Below are positions 8,276 through 19,775 of a stretch of 64,000 bases of DNA, in pieces; the first letter of the stretch is position 1, and every line of letters starts with the position of its first letter. The notes below the pieces were generated by a model. It saw only the letters and a program-made list of their open reading frames with translations, was not told the DNA's origin and ran no database searches. Position numbers and translations under genes: made by a program. Source of the stretch: Sphaerisporangium cinnabarinum (lineage in GTDB: Bacteria; Actinomycetota; Actinomycetes; Actinomycetales; Cellulomonadaceae); NCBI GenBank assembly GCA_003052455.1, contig QAPD01000026.1, positions 1-64,000 on the forward strand, in the 5' to 3' direction.

Positions 8276-9049
8276 ATGCTCGCCTCACAGCGCCAGGAGC
8301 GCATCCTCGCGGAGATCCGCGACCACGGCGCGGTCCGGATCGGCGACCTGACGCGGGAGCTCGGCGTCTCGGACATGACGATCCGGCGCGACCTCGTGGA
8401 GCTCGCCGACCAGGGCCTCGTCCGGAAGGTCCACGGGGGGGCCGTCGCCCCGCACACGACCGCGCACGAGCCCGGCTTCGCCGCGAAGAGCTCGCGGGAG
8501 GCCGCGGAGAAGGAGGCGATCGCCACCGCGGCGGCGCGCCTCATCACGCCGAACGCCTCCGTCGCGCTGAGCGCCGGCACGACGACCCACCTGCTCGCCG
8601 CCCGCATCGCCGCGGACCCCGCGCTGCGGCCGCTGACGGTCGTGACGAACTCCCTCCCGGTCGCCGAGATCCTGCACCGCGCCAACGACCCACGGCTCGA
8701 GACGATCCTCACCGGCGGCAGCCGCACGCCGTCCGACGCGCTCGTCGGCCCGCTCGCCGAGGCCGCGCTGTCCGGGCTGCGCGTCGACCTCGCGTTCGTC
8801 GGCGCGCACGGCGTCGACCCGGAGATCGGGCTCACGACGCCGAACCTCGACGAGGCCGCGACGAACCGCGCGCTCATCGAGTCCGCCGGGCGCACCGTCG
8901 TCCTCGCCGACCACACGAAGTGGCACACCACGGGCCTGCGCGTCTTCGCGACGTTCGCCGACGTGGACGTGCTCGTCACCGACGTCGGGCTCGCCGAGGA
9001 CGAGCGCGCGCGCGTCCAGGACCTCGTCGAGCAGCTCGTCGTCGCCTGA
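8276..9049 (+). CDS. DeoR-family transcriptional regulator (sugar-responsive)
   Basis: This 257-residue protein has an N-terminal HTH (residues about 5-60; QERILAEIRDHGAVRIGDL and a VSDMTIRRDL recognition helix). The C-terminal DeoR sensor domain (about 75-250) carries the typical SAGTTTHLLA and NSLPVAEIL phosphosugar-binding patterns. DeoR proteins usually repress sugar operons and are released by a phosphorylated sugar. The adjacent gal fusion makes a galactose metabolite the likely signal (inference). No ribosome binding site precedes the ATG, and a -10-like AATACT ends 6 nt upstream. The gal gene starts 63 bp downstream, so co-transcription is likely. Confidence 0.9.
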   Translation: MLASQRQERILAEIRDHGAVRIGDLTRELGVSDMTIRRDLVELADQGLVRKVHGGAVAPHTTAHEPGFAAKSSREAAEKEAIATAAARLITPNASVALSAGTTTHLLAARIAADPALRPLTVVTNSLPVAEILHRANDPRLETILTGGSRTPSDALVGPLAEAALSGLRVDLAFVGAHGVDPEIGLTTPNLDEAATNRALIESAGRTVVLADHTKWHTTGLRVFATFADVDVLVTDVGLAEDERARVQDLVEQLVVA

Positions 9050-9112
9050 CCGGCGACCGCAGCCCCGGCTCCCCGCACTCCCCCACCGCACCGCGATCGG
9101 AACACCGCACGC

Positions 9113-11602
<2,490 letters not shown>

Positions 11603-11612
11603 CCGGGTCGGC

Positions 11613-12425
11613 TCAGACGTCGTAGGTGACGACGAGGGGCGCGTGGTCGCTCCAGCGCTCCTCGTGCGACGGCGCGCGGTCGACCTCGACCTTGACCGCG
11701 CGCTCGGCGAGCGACGGCGTCGCGAGCTGGTAGTCGATGCGCCAGCCCGAGTCGTTGTCGAACGCGCGCCCGCGCCACGACCACCAGGTGAACGGGCCCG
11801 GGCCCTCGCCGCCGTGGACGCGACCCAGGTCGACGAGCCCGACCTGGTCCAGCCACACGTCGACGTACGCGCGCTCCTCCGGGAGGAACCCCGCGCTCTT
11901 GAGGTTGCCCTTCCAGTTCTTGATGTCGACGTTGCGGTGCGCGATGTTGAGGTCGCCCGCCAGGACGACCTTCTCGCCCGTGGCCGCAAGCTCGCGCAGC
12001 CGCGCCGTCACCTTCTCCAGGTAGGCGTACTTCGCGACCATCGTCTCCGGCTGGCTCACGGTGCCCGAGTGGATGTAGGCCGAGACCACGGTGAGACGAC
12101 CGCCGTCGGGCAGCTCCAGGTCGGCCTCGACCCAGCGTCCGGTGTCGACGGGCGGCTCGGGCTCGCCCGCCCCGAGGCCGACGCGGACCGCGGACACGGG
12201 CAGGCGTGACGCGACCGCGACCCCGGCGCGGCCCTTGATGTCGCACGCCTGGTGGGCGACGTGCCAGCCCTCCAGCAGGTCGTTGACGACCGAGTCGGGG
12301 GCACGCACCTCCTGGAGCAGCAGGACGTCGGGCGTCCGGGACGCGATCCAGGCGTCCATCCCCCGGCGGTAGGCGGCGCGGATTCCGTTGACGTTGGCGG
12401 AGACGAGGGTCAGCACGCGGGCCAT
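11613..12425 (-). CDS. xthA: Exodeoxyribonuclease III
   Basis: This 270-residue EEP-family nuclease starts MARVLTLVSANVNGIR. Visible catalytic motifs are LLLQEV (metal-binding Glu, about residue 40), VSAYIHSG, GDLNIAHRNVD (Asp/Asn pair, about residue 150) and the terminal SDHAPL (Asp-His pair). It acts in base excision repair on AP sites and 3' ends. The ORF extends five codons upstream, but ATG 12425 gives the family-typical N terminus. It converges on the gal fusion with only 10 bp between the stops. Confidence 0.9.
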   Translation of the reverse strand: MARVLTLVSANVNGIRAAYRRGMDAWIASRTPDVLLLQEVRAPDSVVNDLLEGWHVAHQACDIKGRAGVAVASRLPVSAVRVGLGAGEPEPPVDTGRWVEADLELPDGGRLTVVSAYIHSGTVSQPETMVAKYAYLEKVTARLRELAATGEKVVLAGDLNIAHRNVDIKNWKGNLKSAGFLPEERAYVDVWLDQVGLVDLGRVHGGEGPGPFTWWSWRGRAFDNDSGWRIDYQLATPSLAERAVKVEVDRAPSHEERWSDHAPLVVTYDV

Positions 12426-12461
12426 CCCATCACACGCCACCGACAGCGAGGCGCTCCGGTG

Positions 12462-13820
12462 TCACGCGGGCGGCGTGGTCTCGCTCACGGGCGCCGCGAC
12501 GACGCGGGCGGGGCGGAACGCGCTCGCGAGGATCGCCGAGACGGCCGCGAGCACCGCCAGCACGACGAACCCGACCCGGAGGTGGTGGGCGGTCGCGAAG
12601 ACGCCGGTGAGCACGCCGCCGAGCACGGCGCCCGCATAGGTGAAGACGTTGAGCCGCGCGACCGCGCGGTCGGTGACCGTGGCCACGACCCCGGAGGACG
12701 CCTCCCCCGTCGCCCCGGCGCGGCCCGCCGCGACGGCCTCCCGCGCCCGGTCGCCGACCGCCGAGAACGCGAGCGGCGCGACGACGCCGAGCCCGAGGCC
12801 GGTCACCGCGAGGCCGAGCACGGCGACGGGCCAGGCCGGGGCGGCCGCCACCGCGACGAACCCGAGGGCGCCGAGCGTGCCGCCCAGCCGTACGACCCGG
12901 ACCCGGCCGAGGCGTTCGACCAGGCCGTCCCCGACGAGCCGCGACACGATGAGCGCCGCCTGGTACGCCGCGTACCCCAGCGGGGCGGCGGCCGCGCTCG
13001 CCGCGAGGACGTCGCGCAGGAACGTCGCGCTCCAGCTCGACACGGCGGAGTCCGCGACGGGGAACGCGAGCATCCCCGCGCCGAGCAGCGCGATCGTGCC
13101 CGCCGCGACCCACGTCACCGTCCCGGGCGTGGCCACGGCGCCCGTGCCGGCCGGGCCGTCCCGCACGACGCCGTCCCGGACCACCGCATCGCTGACCACG
13201 GCATCCCGCACCACCGCATCCCGCACCACGGCATCCCGCACCACAGCGTCCGGGGCGACGGCACCCGGGACGGCACGGCCGCCGTCGGGCAGGTGCAGCG
13301 CGAGCCAGACCGCGCCCGCGGCGACGAGCAGCGCCGCGAGCGGGAGCGCGAGCGGCTGGCCGAGACCGGCCAGCGCGCCGCCCGAGACCGCGAGCGCGCC
13401 GAGCACTCCCCCGGCCGCGTTCGCGGCGTAGAACGACGCGAGCAGGCTGCGGCCGTGCGCCCGCTCGACGTCGATCCCGAGCATGTTCATCGCGGCGTCG
13501 ACGGCGCCGAGCGCGAGCCCGTAGAGGCCGATCGCCCCGAAGAAGACCGGCCACGACGGCGCGAGGCCGATCCCCGCCACCGCCGCTGCGGCGAGCAGCA
13601 GGCCACCGACCACCACGGTCCGTGCTCCGCGCAGCGCCGCCACGACGCCCGACAGCGCGCTGCCCAGACCGGCGAGGACGCACACGCCCAGCACGACGAG
13701 CGTCACGACGTCGTCGCCCATGCCGAGCCGGTCCTTGTAGCCGGGGATGCTCGTGAGCACCACCGCGAACCCGAAGCCCTGCACGGCGTACGCCGCCGTC
13801 GTCGCGATGCGCTCCGTCAC
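12462..13820 (-). CDS. MFS transporter with an in-frame pentapeptide repeat loop
   Basis: This 452-residue protein has about 12 predicted transmembrane helices in two bundles. The start is GTG 13820 (VTERIATTAAYAVQGFG), 6 nt after a reverse-strand TACCCT (13832-13827), so it is probably leaderless. The central cytoplasmic loop between the bundles carries seven copies of a 15-bp unit (13156-13260) encoding DAVVR-like pentapeptides. The repeat keeps the frame open and sits where MFS proteins tolerate variation. The substrate cannot be assigned. It follows exonuclease III by 36 bp and is divergent from the ABC-2 operon. Confidence 0.8.
   Translation of the reverse strand: MTERIATTAAYAVQGFGFAVVLTSIPGYKDRLGMGDDVVTLVVLGVCVLAGLGSALSGVVAALRGARTVVVGGLLLAAAAVAGIGLAPSWPVFFGAIGLYGLALGAVDAAMNMLGIDVERAHGRSLLASFYAANAAGGVLGALAVSGGALAGLGQPLALPLAALLVAAGAVWLALHLPDGGRAVPGAVAPDAVVRDAVVRDAVVRDAVVSDAVVRDGVVRDGPAGTGAVATPGTVTWVAAGTIALLGAGMLAFPVADSAVSSWSATFLRDVLAASAAAAPLGYAAYQAALIVSRLVGDGLVERLGRVRVVRLGGTLGALGFVAVAAAPAWPVAVLGLAVTGLGLGVVAPLAFSAVGDRAREAVAAGRAGATGEASSGVVATVTDRAVARLNVFTYAGAVLGGVLTGVFATAHHLRVGFVVLAVLAAVSAILASAFRPARVVAAPVSETTPPA
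13156..13260 (-). repeat. 15-bp tandem repeat (7 units) inside the MFS gene
   Basis: Seven contiguous 15-bp units, three of them nearly identical (GCATCCCGCACCACg/c/a on the plus strand at 13201-13245) and the outer ones more diverged. The length is a multiple of three, so copy-number change would lengthen or shorten the loop without a frameshift. Confidence 0.85.
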
Positions 13821-13902
13821 TCGCGCAGGGTAGCGCCTCGCCGGGGCCGGACCGCCGCCGACGCGGTGGAGCGCACGCCGCTCGCGCCGTACCGTCGGCT
13901 GT

Positions 13903-14982
13903 ATGAGGGCGATGATCGTCAAGGAGTTCCGGGAGCTCGCGCGCGACCGGCGCACCCTGGGCCTGCTCATCGCGCTGCCCCTCCTCCTGCTCGTGATCTT
14001 CGGCTACGCCGCGAACTTCTACGTCTCGACGGTCGAGACCGCCGTGGTCGGCCCGCAGGCCGAGCAGGTGGCCGCCGCGCTCCCGGACTTCTTCGAGGTC
14101 ACGACCACGTCGCCGGACGACGACGAGGCGGACGCTCGGGACCTGCTCCGGGACAACGCCGTGGACGTCGCGATCGTCACCGGCGCCGGCACGCCCGAGG
14201 CGCTGGTGGACGGCTCCAACCTCTTCGCCGCGCAGTCCGCGCTCGCAGAGCTCGCGCGCGTGGGCGCCGGCTCCGGGACGCCCGTCACGACCGAGGTCCT
14301 CTACAACCCCGACCTGGAGACGTCGTGGGTCATGGTGCCCGCGATCATCGGCCTGATCCTCACCTTCATCGGCACGATCATCACGAGCATCGGCCTGGTG
14401 CGCGAGCGCGAGGCGGGCACGCTGGAGCAGCTCGCCGTGATGCCCTTGCGGCCGAGCACGGTCATCCTCGGCAAGATCGCCCCGTACTTCCTGCTCGCCG
14501 CGGCGGACATGATCGTCGTGACCGTGCTCGGGGTGCTGCTGTTCGACGTCCCGTTCAACGGCAGCGTCCTGACCTTCGCGCTGGGCGCCGCGATCTTCCT
14601 GTTCGTCGTCCTCGGTGTCGGCGTCTTCATCTCGACGATCTCGCAGACGGCGGGCCAGGCGATCCAGAGCGCGTTCTTCGTCCTGATGCCGCAGATCCTG
14701 CTGTCGGGGATGATCTTCCCGCTCGACGCCATGGCCGCCGGCGTCCGCTGGATCGGGTACCTGCTGCCCCTCACCTACTTCACGATCATCTCGCAGGGCG
14801 TCATGCTGCGCGGTGCGACGTTCGGCTCGCTGTGGTGGGCGTTCGCCGTGCTCGCCGTCATGGCGGTCGTCGTCTTCACGGCCGCGACGCTGCGGTTCCG
14901 GAGGGACCTCGCGCCCGAGCGGCGCGCGAGGGCGGCCCCCGGCGACGCGCCCGCGCCCACGCCCGAGGACCGTGCGGCATGA
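13903..14982 (+). CDS. ABC-2 type exporter permease (YbhR/YbhS-like)
   Basis: This 359-residue membrane protein has the family N terminus VKEFRELARDRRTLGLLIALPLLLL. One helix (about residues 20-42) is followed by a large external domain (about 45-160) and five helices (about 165-340), with the conserved VREREAGTLEQL and MPLRPS segments. This layout matches YbhR/YbhS/YhhJ-type ABC-2 permeases for drug or small-molecule export. The ATG lies 7 nt after TACCGT (13890-13895), giving a probable leaderless message. The stop overlaps the next ATG by 4 bp. Two ATPase genes follow. Confidence 0.87.
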   Translation: MRAMIVKEFRELARDRRTLGLLIALPLLLLVIFGYAANFYVSTVETAVVGPQAEQVAAALPDFFEVTTTSPDDDEADARDLLRDNAVDVAIVTGAGTPEALVDGSNLFAAQSALAELARVGAGSGTPVTTEVLYNPDLETSWVMVPAIIGLILTFIGTIITSIGLVREREAGTLEQLAVMPLRPSTVILGKIAPYFLLAAADMIVVTVLGVLLFDVPFNGSVLTFALGAAIFLFVVLGVGVFISTISQTAGQAIQSAFFVLMPQILLSGMIFPLDAMAAGVRWIGYLLPLTYFTIISQGVMLRGATFGSLWWAFAVLAVMAVVVFTAATLRFRRDLAPERRARAAPGDAPAPTPEDRAA

Positions 14983-15806
14983 GCGACGGGGTCACGTCGG
15001 TCAGCGTGTCCTTCGGCGCGCGGCGCGCGCTCCAGGACGTCACGGTGGAGGTGCCCGCGGGTCAGGTCGTCGCGGTCGTCGGCGGCGACGGAGCCGGCAA
15101 GACGACGCTGCTCCGGACGCTCGTGGGCGAGATCGTCCCCGGCTCCGGGCGCGTCTCCGCTCCCGGGAAGAGCGAGATCGGCTTCCTCCCAGCCTCCTCG
15201 GGCAGCTGGGCGGCGCTCACCGTGGCGCAGAACATCGACTTCGTGGCCGGGGTCTACGGGCTCACGGGTGCAGCGCTCGAGGCCCGGCGCGCAGCGCTCC
15301 TGGCGGGCGCCGGTCTGACCGAGGCGTCCGACCGGCTCGCGTCGCAGCTCTCCGGTGGGATGCGCCGCAAGCTCGGGTTCTGCATGGCCGTCGTGCACGA
15401 GCCACGGCTCGTCGTGCTCGACGAGCCCAGCACGGGCGTGGACCCCGTCAGCCGCATCGACCTGTGGCGGCTCGTCTCGCAGGCCGCGGCGTCGGGTGCC
15501 GCGGTCGTCCTGTCGACCACGTACCTCGACGAGGCCGAGCGCGCGGGCCACCTCGTCGTCCTCGACGAGGGCCGGGTGCTCGTCCAGGGCTCGTACGACG
15601 ACGTCCGCGCCGGGTTCCGCGGGACCGTCACCCGGGGCGACGTCGCCCGGCGCCCGCCCTGGTCGTGGCGCCGCGGGCGCGAGCGGCACGAGTACTGGCC
15701 GGACGCCGACGCCCCGCCGGGTCTGCCGGTCGTGGAGCCCGACCTGGAGGACGTCGTCATCGCGCTCTCCCTCGCGCGGCGCGCGTCGCGGGAGCTCCCC
15801 GCATGA
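14979..15806 (+). CDS. ABC transporter ATPase resembling the N-terminal half of YbhF
   Basis: This 275-residue ATPase has Walker A GGDGAGKTTLL, signature LSGGMRRK, Walker B LVVLDEPSTGVDP, and a degenerate switch region (VVLSTTYLDEAERA, Thr-Tyr in place of Thr-His). The GxDGAGKT form of the P-loop is characteristic of the first domain of YbhF-type tandem ATPases. It overlaps both the permease upstream and the second ATPase downstream by 4 bp (ATGA), so the three are co-translated. Confidence 0.87.
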   Translation: MSDGVTSVSVSFGARRALQDVTVEVPAGQVVAVVGGDGAGKTTLLRTLVGEIVPGSGRVSAPGKSEIGFLPASSGSWAALTVAQNIDFVAGVYGLTGAALEARRAALLAGAGLTEASDRLASQLSGGMRRKLGFCMAVVHEPRLVVLDEPSTGVDPVSRIDLWRLVSQAAASGAAVVLSTTYLDEAERAGHLVVLDEGRVLVQGSYDDVRAGFRGTVTRGDVARRPPWSWRRGRERHEYWPDADAPPGLPVVEPDLEDVVIALSLARRASRELPA

Positions 15807-16666
15807 GCGACCCCGTCCTCGTCGCGCGGCACGTGACGTGCCGCTTCGGGTCGTTCACCGCCGTCGACGACGTCTCGATGCGCGTCGGACCGGGCGAGGT
15901 CGTCGGTCTGCTCGGGGCGAACGGCGCCGGGAAGACCACGCTCATGCGGATGCTGCTCGGGCTCCAGCCGGTCACCGAGGGTGTCGTGCAGATGCTCGGC
16001 GGGGCGCCGAACCGCAGCCGTCGGCGCCGCGTCGGCTACCTGCCGCAGAACCTCGGCCTGTACGCGGACCTGACGCTGCGCGAGAACCTCGCGTTCGTCG
16101 GCGCCGCGTACGGCACCGGCGCCCCGCGCCTGCCGGACGACCTCGCGGACGACGCCGACGTCCTCGTCAGGGCTCTGCCCCTCGGCACGCAGCGCCGGGC
16201 CGCCTTCGTGGCAGCCCTGTCGCACCGGCCCGAGGCCGTCCTGCTCGACGAGCCCACCTCCGGCGTCGACGCGCTCGCCCGCGCACGGCTGTGGGACACG
16301 ATCCGCGAGCAGTCCGACCAGGGCGTGGGCGTGCTCGTCACGACGCACTACCTGCAGGAGGCGCAGCAGTGCGACCGTCTGCTGCTCCTGTCGCAGGGTC
16401 GGCTCGTCGCGCAGGGCAGCGAGCGGGACGTCGTGGGCGACACCCGCGCCCTGGCCGTGCGCACCCGCGACTGGGCGTCCACGTTCTCCGCGCTCGACCG
16501 CGCGGGGCTCCCGGTGACCCTGGACGGCCGGTCCGTCCGCGTCGCAGGCGCGAGCGTGGAGGCGGTCCGTGCCGCGCTCGCCGGCACCTCGCCCGACGCC
16601 CGGATCGAGCCCGTGCCGGCGACGATCGAGGAGCGCATGCTCGTCCTGGCGCGCGGGGCCTCCTGA
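15803..16666 (+). CDS. ABC transporter ATPase resembling the C-terminal half of YbhF
   Basis: This 287-residue ATPase has Walker A GANGAGKTTLMRML, Walker B AVLLDEPTSGVD and a normal switch His (VTTHYLQEA). In place of LSGGQ it has LPLGTQRRAA, the variant I know from the second nucleotide-binding domain of YbhF. With the preceding gene it looks like a YbhF tandem ATPase encoded as two chains, so a heterodimer is likely. It ends with a typical C-terminal regulatory tail. It is followed by a bidirectional hairpin before folD. Confidence 0.87.
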   Translation: MSDPVLVARHVTCRFGSFTAVDDVSMRVGPGEVVGLLGANGAGKTTLMRMLLGLQPVTEGVVQMLGGAPNRSRRRRVGYLPQNLGLYADLTLRENLAFVGAAYGTGAPRLPDDLADDADVLVRALPLGTQRRAAFVAALSHRPEAVLLDEPTSGVDALARARLWDTIREQSDQGVGVLVTTHYLQEAQQCDRLLLLSQGRLVAQGSERDVVGDTRALAVRTRDWASTFSALDRAGLPVTLDGRSVRVAGASVEAVRAALAGTSPDARIEPVPATIEERMLVLARGAS

Positions 16667-16711
16667 GGCACCCGGGCCGTCGTCTTCCGGGCACGGGGTG
16701 GCGGTGCCGAC

Positions 16712-16743
16712 GGTCGGCCCGGCGCACGGGCGCCGGGCCGACC
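16712..16743. terminator. Bidirectional hairpin between the ABC-2 operon and folD
   Basis: A 13-bp GC-rich stem (GGTCGGCCCGGCG with CGCCGGGCCGACC) lies between convergent stops at 16666 and 16757. It can serve both operons. Confidence 0.65.
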
Positions 16744-16756
16744 TCGCTCGGTGCCG

Positions 16757-17638
16757 TCAGGCGGAGGCGCGCTCCGCGGCGTCGACGACGTTCGCGAGGA
16801 GCATCGCGCGCGTCATCGGGCCGACCCCGCCGGGGTTCGGCGAGATCCAGCCCGCGACCTCGGCGACGTCGGGCGCGGCATCCCCGACGACGCGGCTCTT
16901 GCCGGTCTCCGGGTCGACCTCGCGCGAGACGCCGACGTCGATCACGACGGCGCCCGGCTTCACCATGTCGCGCGTGACGATCCCGCGGACCCCCGCGGCC
17001 GCGACGACGACGTCGGCGCGGCGCACGAGCGCGGGGAGGTCCGTCGTGCCGGTGTGCGTCAGCGTCACGGTCGCGTTGACCGCGCGCCGCGTGAGCAGCA
17101 GGCCGATCGAGCGGCCGACGGTGACGCCGCGGCCCACGACCACGACCTCCTTGCCCGCGAGGGAGATCCCGTGCCGCTCGACGAGCTCGATGATCCCGCG
17201 CGGCGTGCACGGGAGCGGCGACGTGACCTCCTCGTTGACGCGCAGCACGAGCCGGCCGAGGTTGGTCGGGTGCAGCCCGTCCGCGTCCTTGGCCGGGTCG
17301 ATGAGCTCGAGCACCCGGTTGGTGTCGGTGCCCCGCGGCAGCGGGAGCTGCACGATGTACCCCGTGCAGGCCGGGTCGTCGTTGAGGCGCCGGACGGCGG
17401 CCTCGATCTCCTCCTGCGTCGCGTCGCCCGGGAGGTCCTCCCGGATCGACGCGAGCCCGACCTCCGCGCAGTCGCGGTGCTTGCCCGCGACGTACCACTG
17501 CGAGCCCGGGTCGTCGCCGACGAGGAGCGTGCCCAGACCCGGCACGACACCCTTCTCCGCGAGGACCGCGAGGCGGTCCTTCAGCTCGGCCTTGATCGTG
17601 GCGGCGGTGGCCTTGCCGTCGAGGATCCGGGCCGTCAC
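16757..17638 (-). CDS. folD: Bifunctional methylenetetrahydrofolate dehydrogenase/cyclohydrolase FolD
   Basis: This 293-residue protein starts at GTG 17638 ([20 protein letters not shown]). It has the YVAGKHRDC substrate segment (Lys near residue 55), the PLPRG motif, [10 protein letters not shown], and the NADP fold [11 protein letters not shown]. The C terminus [14 protein letters not shown] is conserved. It interconverts 5,10-methylene-, methenyl- and 10-formyl-THF in the cytoplasm. The GTG overlaps the glyA stop by 4 bp (GTGA), so it is translated with glyA and shares the ZTP riboswitch upstream of that gene. Confidence 0.96.
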   Translation of the reverse strand: MTARILDGKATAATIKAELKDRLAVLAEKGVVPGLGTLLVGDDPGSQWYVAGKHRDCAEVGLASIREDLPGDATQEEIEAAVRRLNDDPACTGYIVQLPLPRGTDTNRVLELIDPAKDADGLHPTNLGRLVLRVNEEVTSPLPCTPRGIIELVERHGISLAGKEVVVVGRGVTVGRSIGLLLTRRAVNATVTLTHTGTTDLPALVRRADVVVAAAGVRGIVTRDMVKPGAVVIDVGVSREVDPETGKSRVVGDAAPDVAEVAGWISPNPGGVGPMTRAMLLANVVDAAERASA

Positions 17639-18924
17639 TGCTGGAGGCCCGGGTACAGCGGGAAGTCGGCCGTGAGCTTCTGCACGCGGGCGCGCAGCGC
17701 CTCGGCGTCGGTCGCGGCGCCCTCGCGCAGCGCGGTCGCGATGATCTCCGCGACCTCGGTGAACTCGGCGTCGCCGAAGCCGCGGGTCGCGAGCGCCGGC
17801 GTGCCGATGCGCAGGCCGGACGTGACGCGCGGCGGGCGCGGGTCGAACGGCACGGCGTTGCGGTTCACGGTGATGCCGACCTCGTGCAGGAGGTCCTCGG
17901 CCTGCTGGCCGTCGAGCGCCGAGTGGCGCAGGTCGACGAGGACGAGGTGGACGTCGGTGCCGCCCGTGAGGACGGAGACGCCGGCCTCGGCGACGTCGGC
18001 CTGGGTCAGCCGGTCCGCGATGATGCTCGCGCCGCGCAGCGTGCGCTCCTGGCGGTCGCGGAAGCCGTCCGTCGCAGCGACCTTGAACGACACGGCCTTG
18101 GCCGCGACGACGTGCATGAGCGGGCCGCCCTGCTGGCCCGGGAACACGGCGGAGTCGATCTTCTTGGCGTACTCCTCCTTGCTGAGGATGAAGCCGGAGC
18201 GGGGGCCGCCGATCGTCTTGTGGACCGTGGAGGACACGACGTCCGCGTACGGCACCGGGGACGGGTGCAGGCCCGCGGCCACGAGGCCCGCGAAGTGCGC
18301 CATGTCCACCCACAGCTTCGCGCCGGCCTCGTCCGCGATCTCGCGGAAGGCCGCGAAGTCGAGGTGGCGCGGGTACGCGGACCAGCCGGCGATGATGACG
18401 TCGGGGCGGGTCTCGAGGGCCTGCTTGCGGACCTCGTCCATCTCCACGCGGTACGACTGCGGGTCCACGCCGTACGCGGAGACGTCGTAGAGCTTGCCCG
18501 AGAAGTTGATCTTCATGCCGTGCGTGAGGTGGCCGCCGTGCGCGAGCTCGAGGCCGAGGATCCGGTCGCCCTTGTTGATGAGCGCGTGCAGGACGGCGGC
18601 GTTCGCCTGGGCGCCCGAGTGCGGCTGCACGTTGACGTGCTCCGCGCCGAACAGCGACTTGGCGCGGGCGATCGCGAGGTTCTCCGCGATGTCGACCTGC
18701 TCGCAGCCGCCGTAGTACCGGCGGCCCGGGTAGCCCTCGGCGTACTTGTTGGTGAGCACGGAGCCCTGCGCCTGCAGGACGGCGCGCGGGACGAAGTTCT
18801 CGGACGCGATCATCTCGAGGGTGTCGCGCTGGCGCGCGAGCTCCCCGTCGAGGACGGCCGCGATCTCGGGGTCGAGCTCGGCGAGCGGGGTGTCGAGGAC
18901 GTTGTCGGCTGGCTGGGCGCTCAT
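17635..18924 (-). CDS. glyA: Serine hydroxymethyltransferase
   Basis: This 429-residue PLP enzyme converts serine and THF to glycine and methylene-THF. It has the [18 protein letters not shown]-terminal motif, [23 protein letters not shown], and the PLP-lysine motif [13 protein letters not shown] (Lys near residue 240). The N terminus has a short 15-residue tail. It heads a two-gene operon with folD, which starts on overlapping bases. A ZTP riboswitch lies in its leader (19009-19115) and GGAGGAG sits just upstream of the ATG. The one-carbon and riboswitch context is fully consistent. Confidence 0.97.
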   Translation of the reverse strand: MSAQPADNVLDTPLAELDPEIAAVLDGELARQRDTLEMIASENFVPRAVLQAQGSVLTNKYAEGYPGRRYYGGCEQVDIAENLAIARAKSLFGAEHVNVQPHSGAQANAAVLHALINKGDRILGLELAHGGHLTHGMKINFSGKLYDVSAYGVDPQSYRVEMDEVRKQALETRPDVIIAGWSAYPRHLDFAAFREIADEAGAKLWVDMAHFAGLVAAGLHPSPVPYADVVSSTVHKTIGGPRSGFILSKEEYAKKIDSAVFPGQQGGPLMHVVAAKAVSFKVAATDGFRDRQERTLRGASIIADRLTQADVAEAGVSVLTGGTDVHLVLVDLRHSALDGQQAEDLLHEVGITVNRNAVPFDPRPPRVTSGLRIGTPALATRGFGDAEFTEVAEIIATALREGAATDAEALRARVQKLTADFPLYPGLQQ

Positions 18925-19008
18925 GGCGTCTCCTCCGCGGGTGTCTGGCAGTTCGTCGTCGGTGGTCACGTTCCCGGCTCGCCGGGTACGCCCCACCAGG
19001 GGGTGACC

Positions 19009-19115
19009 CGGGGCCCAGGCGAACGACCCGTCGTCTGCACAGCGTGCCGCTCCCCGGTGGTGATCCACCCTGCCCGGGCGGAGTTCCACCGGGCGGCGCC
19101 AGTCGCGACGCGTCG
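19009..19115 (-). ncRNA. ZTP (pfl) riboswitch upstream of glyA-folD
   Basis: Read on the minus strand, the leader begins with GCGACTGGCG (19106-19097) and a hairpin. It continues with GGTGGATCACCACCGGGGAGC, the conserved core of the ZTP aptamer, and later has CGCCTGGGC (19021-19013), the conserved 3' half of the pseudoknot. A TAGGAT -10 (19121-19116) places the transcript start right at the aptamer. Established knowledge: this class senses Z nucleotides (ZMP/ZTP), which build up when 10-formyl-THF is short, and turns on one-carbon and purine genes. Downstream GC-rich pairing (about 18975-19012) is the likely expression platform. Confidence 0.88.
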
Positions 19116-19147
19116 ATCCTAGCGCACGGCCCGCGGGCGGTGCCGGG

Positions 19148-19666
19148 CTACTCCTGCCCGACGGCGCCCGACTCGTTGCGCGCCTCGGCCTCGCCGAGGA
19201 TGCGGCGCAGGTAGGTGTACGTGAGGTCGCCCGCCGCCTTGTCGTACTGCTCCTCGTAGCCGTGCTTGGTGTACATGGCGAGGTTCTGCTTCGAGTCCTT
19301 GCCCGTGAACACCCAGATCTCCGTCGTCTGCTCCGGCAGGTACGGCAGCACCTCGAAGAGCATCTGGGTCCCGATGCCGCGGCCCTGCATGTCCGGCGCG
19401 ACGGCGAGCCGGCCGAGCGTCGCCTTGCTGTCCTCGATCTCCACCCGCACGGACCCGACGAGCCGGGGGCCGAGCCACGCACCGATCGTCACGACGTCCT
19501 CGCGCGCGAGGTCCTCGCGCAGCTCGTGGAGCGTCTGCGTCAGCGGCGGGATGTTCGGGTCCTGGTAGAGCTGCGCCTCGGTGACGAACGCCGCCCGGCG
19601 CAGGGTCAGGAGCTCACCGGCCTCGGCGTCGGTGACGAGGCGGGTCGTGATCTGCGCGTCGTTCAT
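19148..19666 (-). CDS. GNAT family N-acetyltransferase
   Basis: This 172-residue protein has a GNAT fold. The acetyl-CoA loop is visible in [17 protein letters not shown] (Q/RxxGxG/A, about residues 95-111), preceded by the strand [18 protein letters not shown] and followed by the C-terminal [10 protein letters not shown] segment. The substrate is unknown. It lies upstream of the glyA leader in the same direction, with about 27 bp between its stop and the putative glyA -10. It is divergent from purU (109 bp between the starts). Confidence 0.82.
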   Translation of the reverse strand: MNDAQITTRLVTDAEAGELLTLRRAAFVTEAQLYQDPNIPPLTQTLHELREDLAREDVVTIGAWLGPRLVGSVRVEIEDSKATLGRLAVAPDMQGRGIGTQMLFEVLPYLPEQTTEIWVFTGKDSKQNLAMYTKHGYEEQYDKAAGDLTYTYLRRILGEAEARNESGAVGQE

Positions 19667-19775
19667 GGGGACATCGTGTCAGACATCGCGCACCGGGACC
19701 GGGCACGTCCACCGGTCGTGTCCGCGGGCAGGACGCGGCCCCTGCCGGGCGCGGCGCGCGGCTACCCTCTGAGGG

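Noticed and set aside
13156-13260. Sequencing or assembly artefact in the MFS gene
   Set aside because: The repeat stays in frame and the units are diverged at the edges, as expected of a natural tandem repeat; copy number in the middle still deserves a check.
12252-14978. A long plus-strand frame running into the first YbhF-like ATPase
   Set aside because: Only the last part from ATG 14979 has ABC motifs; the rest is a shadow of xthA, the MFS gene and the permease.
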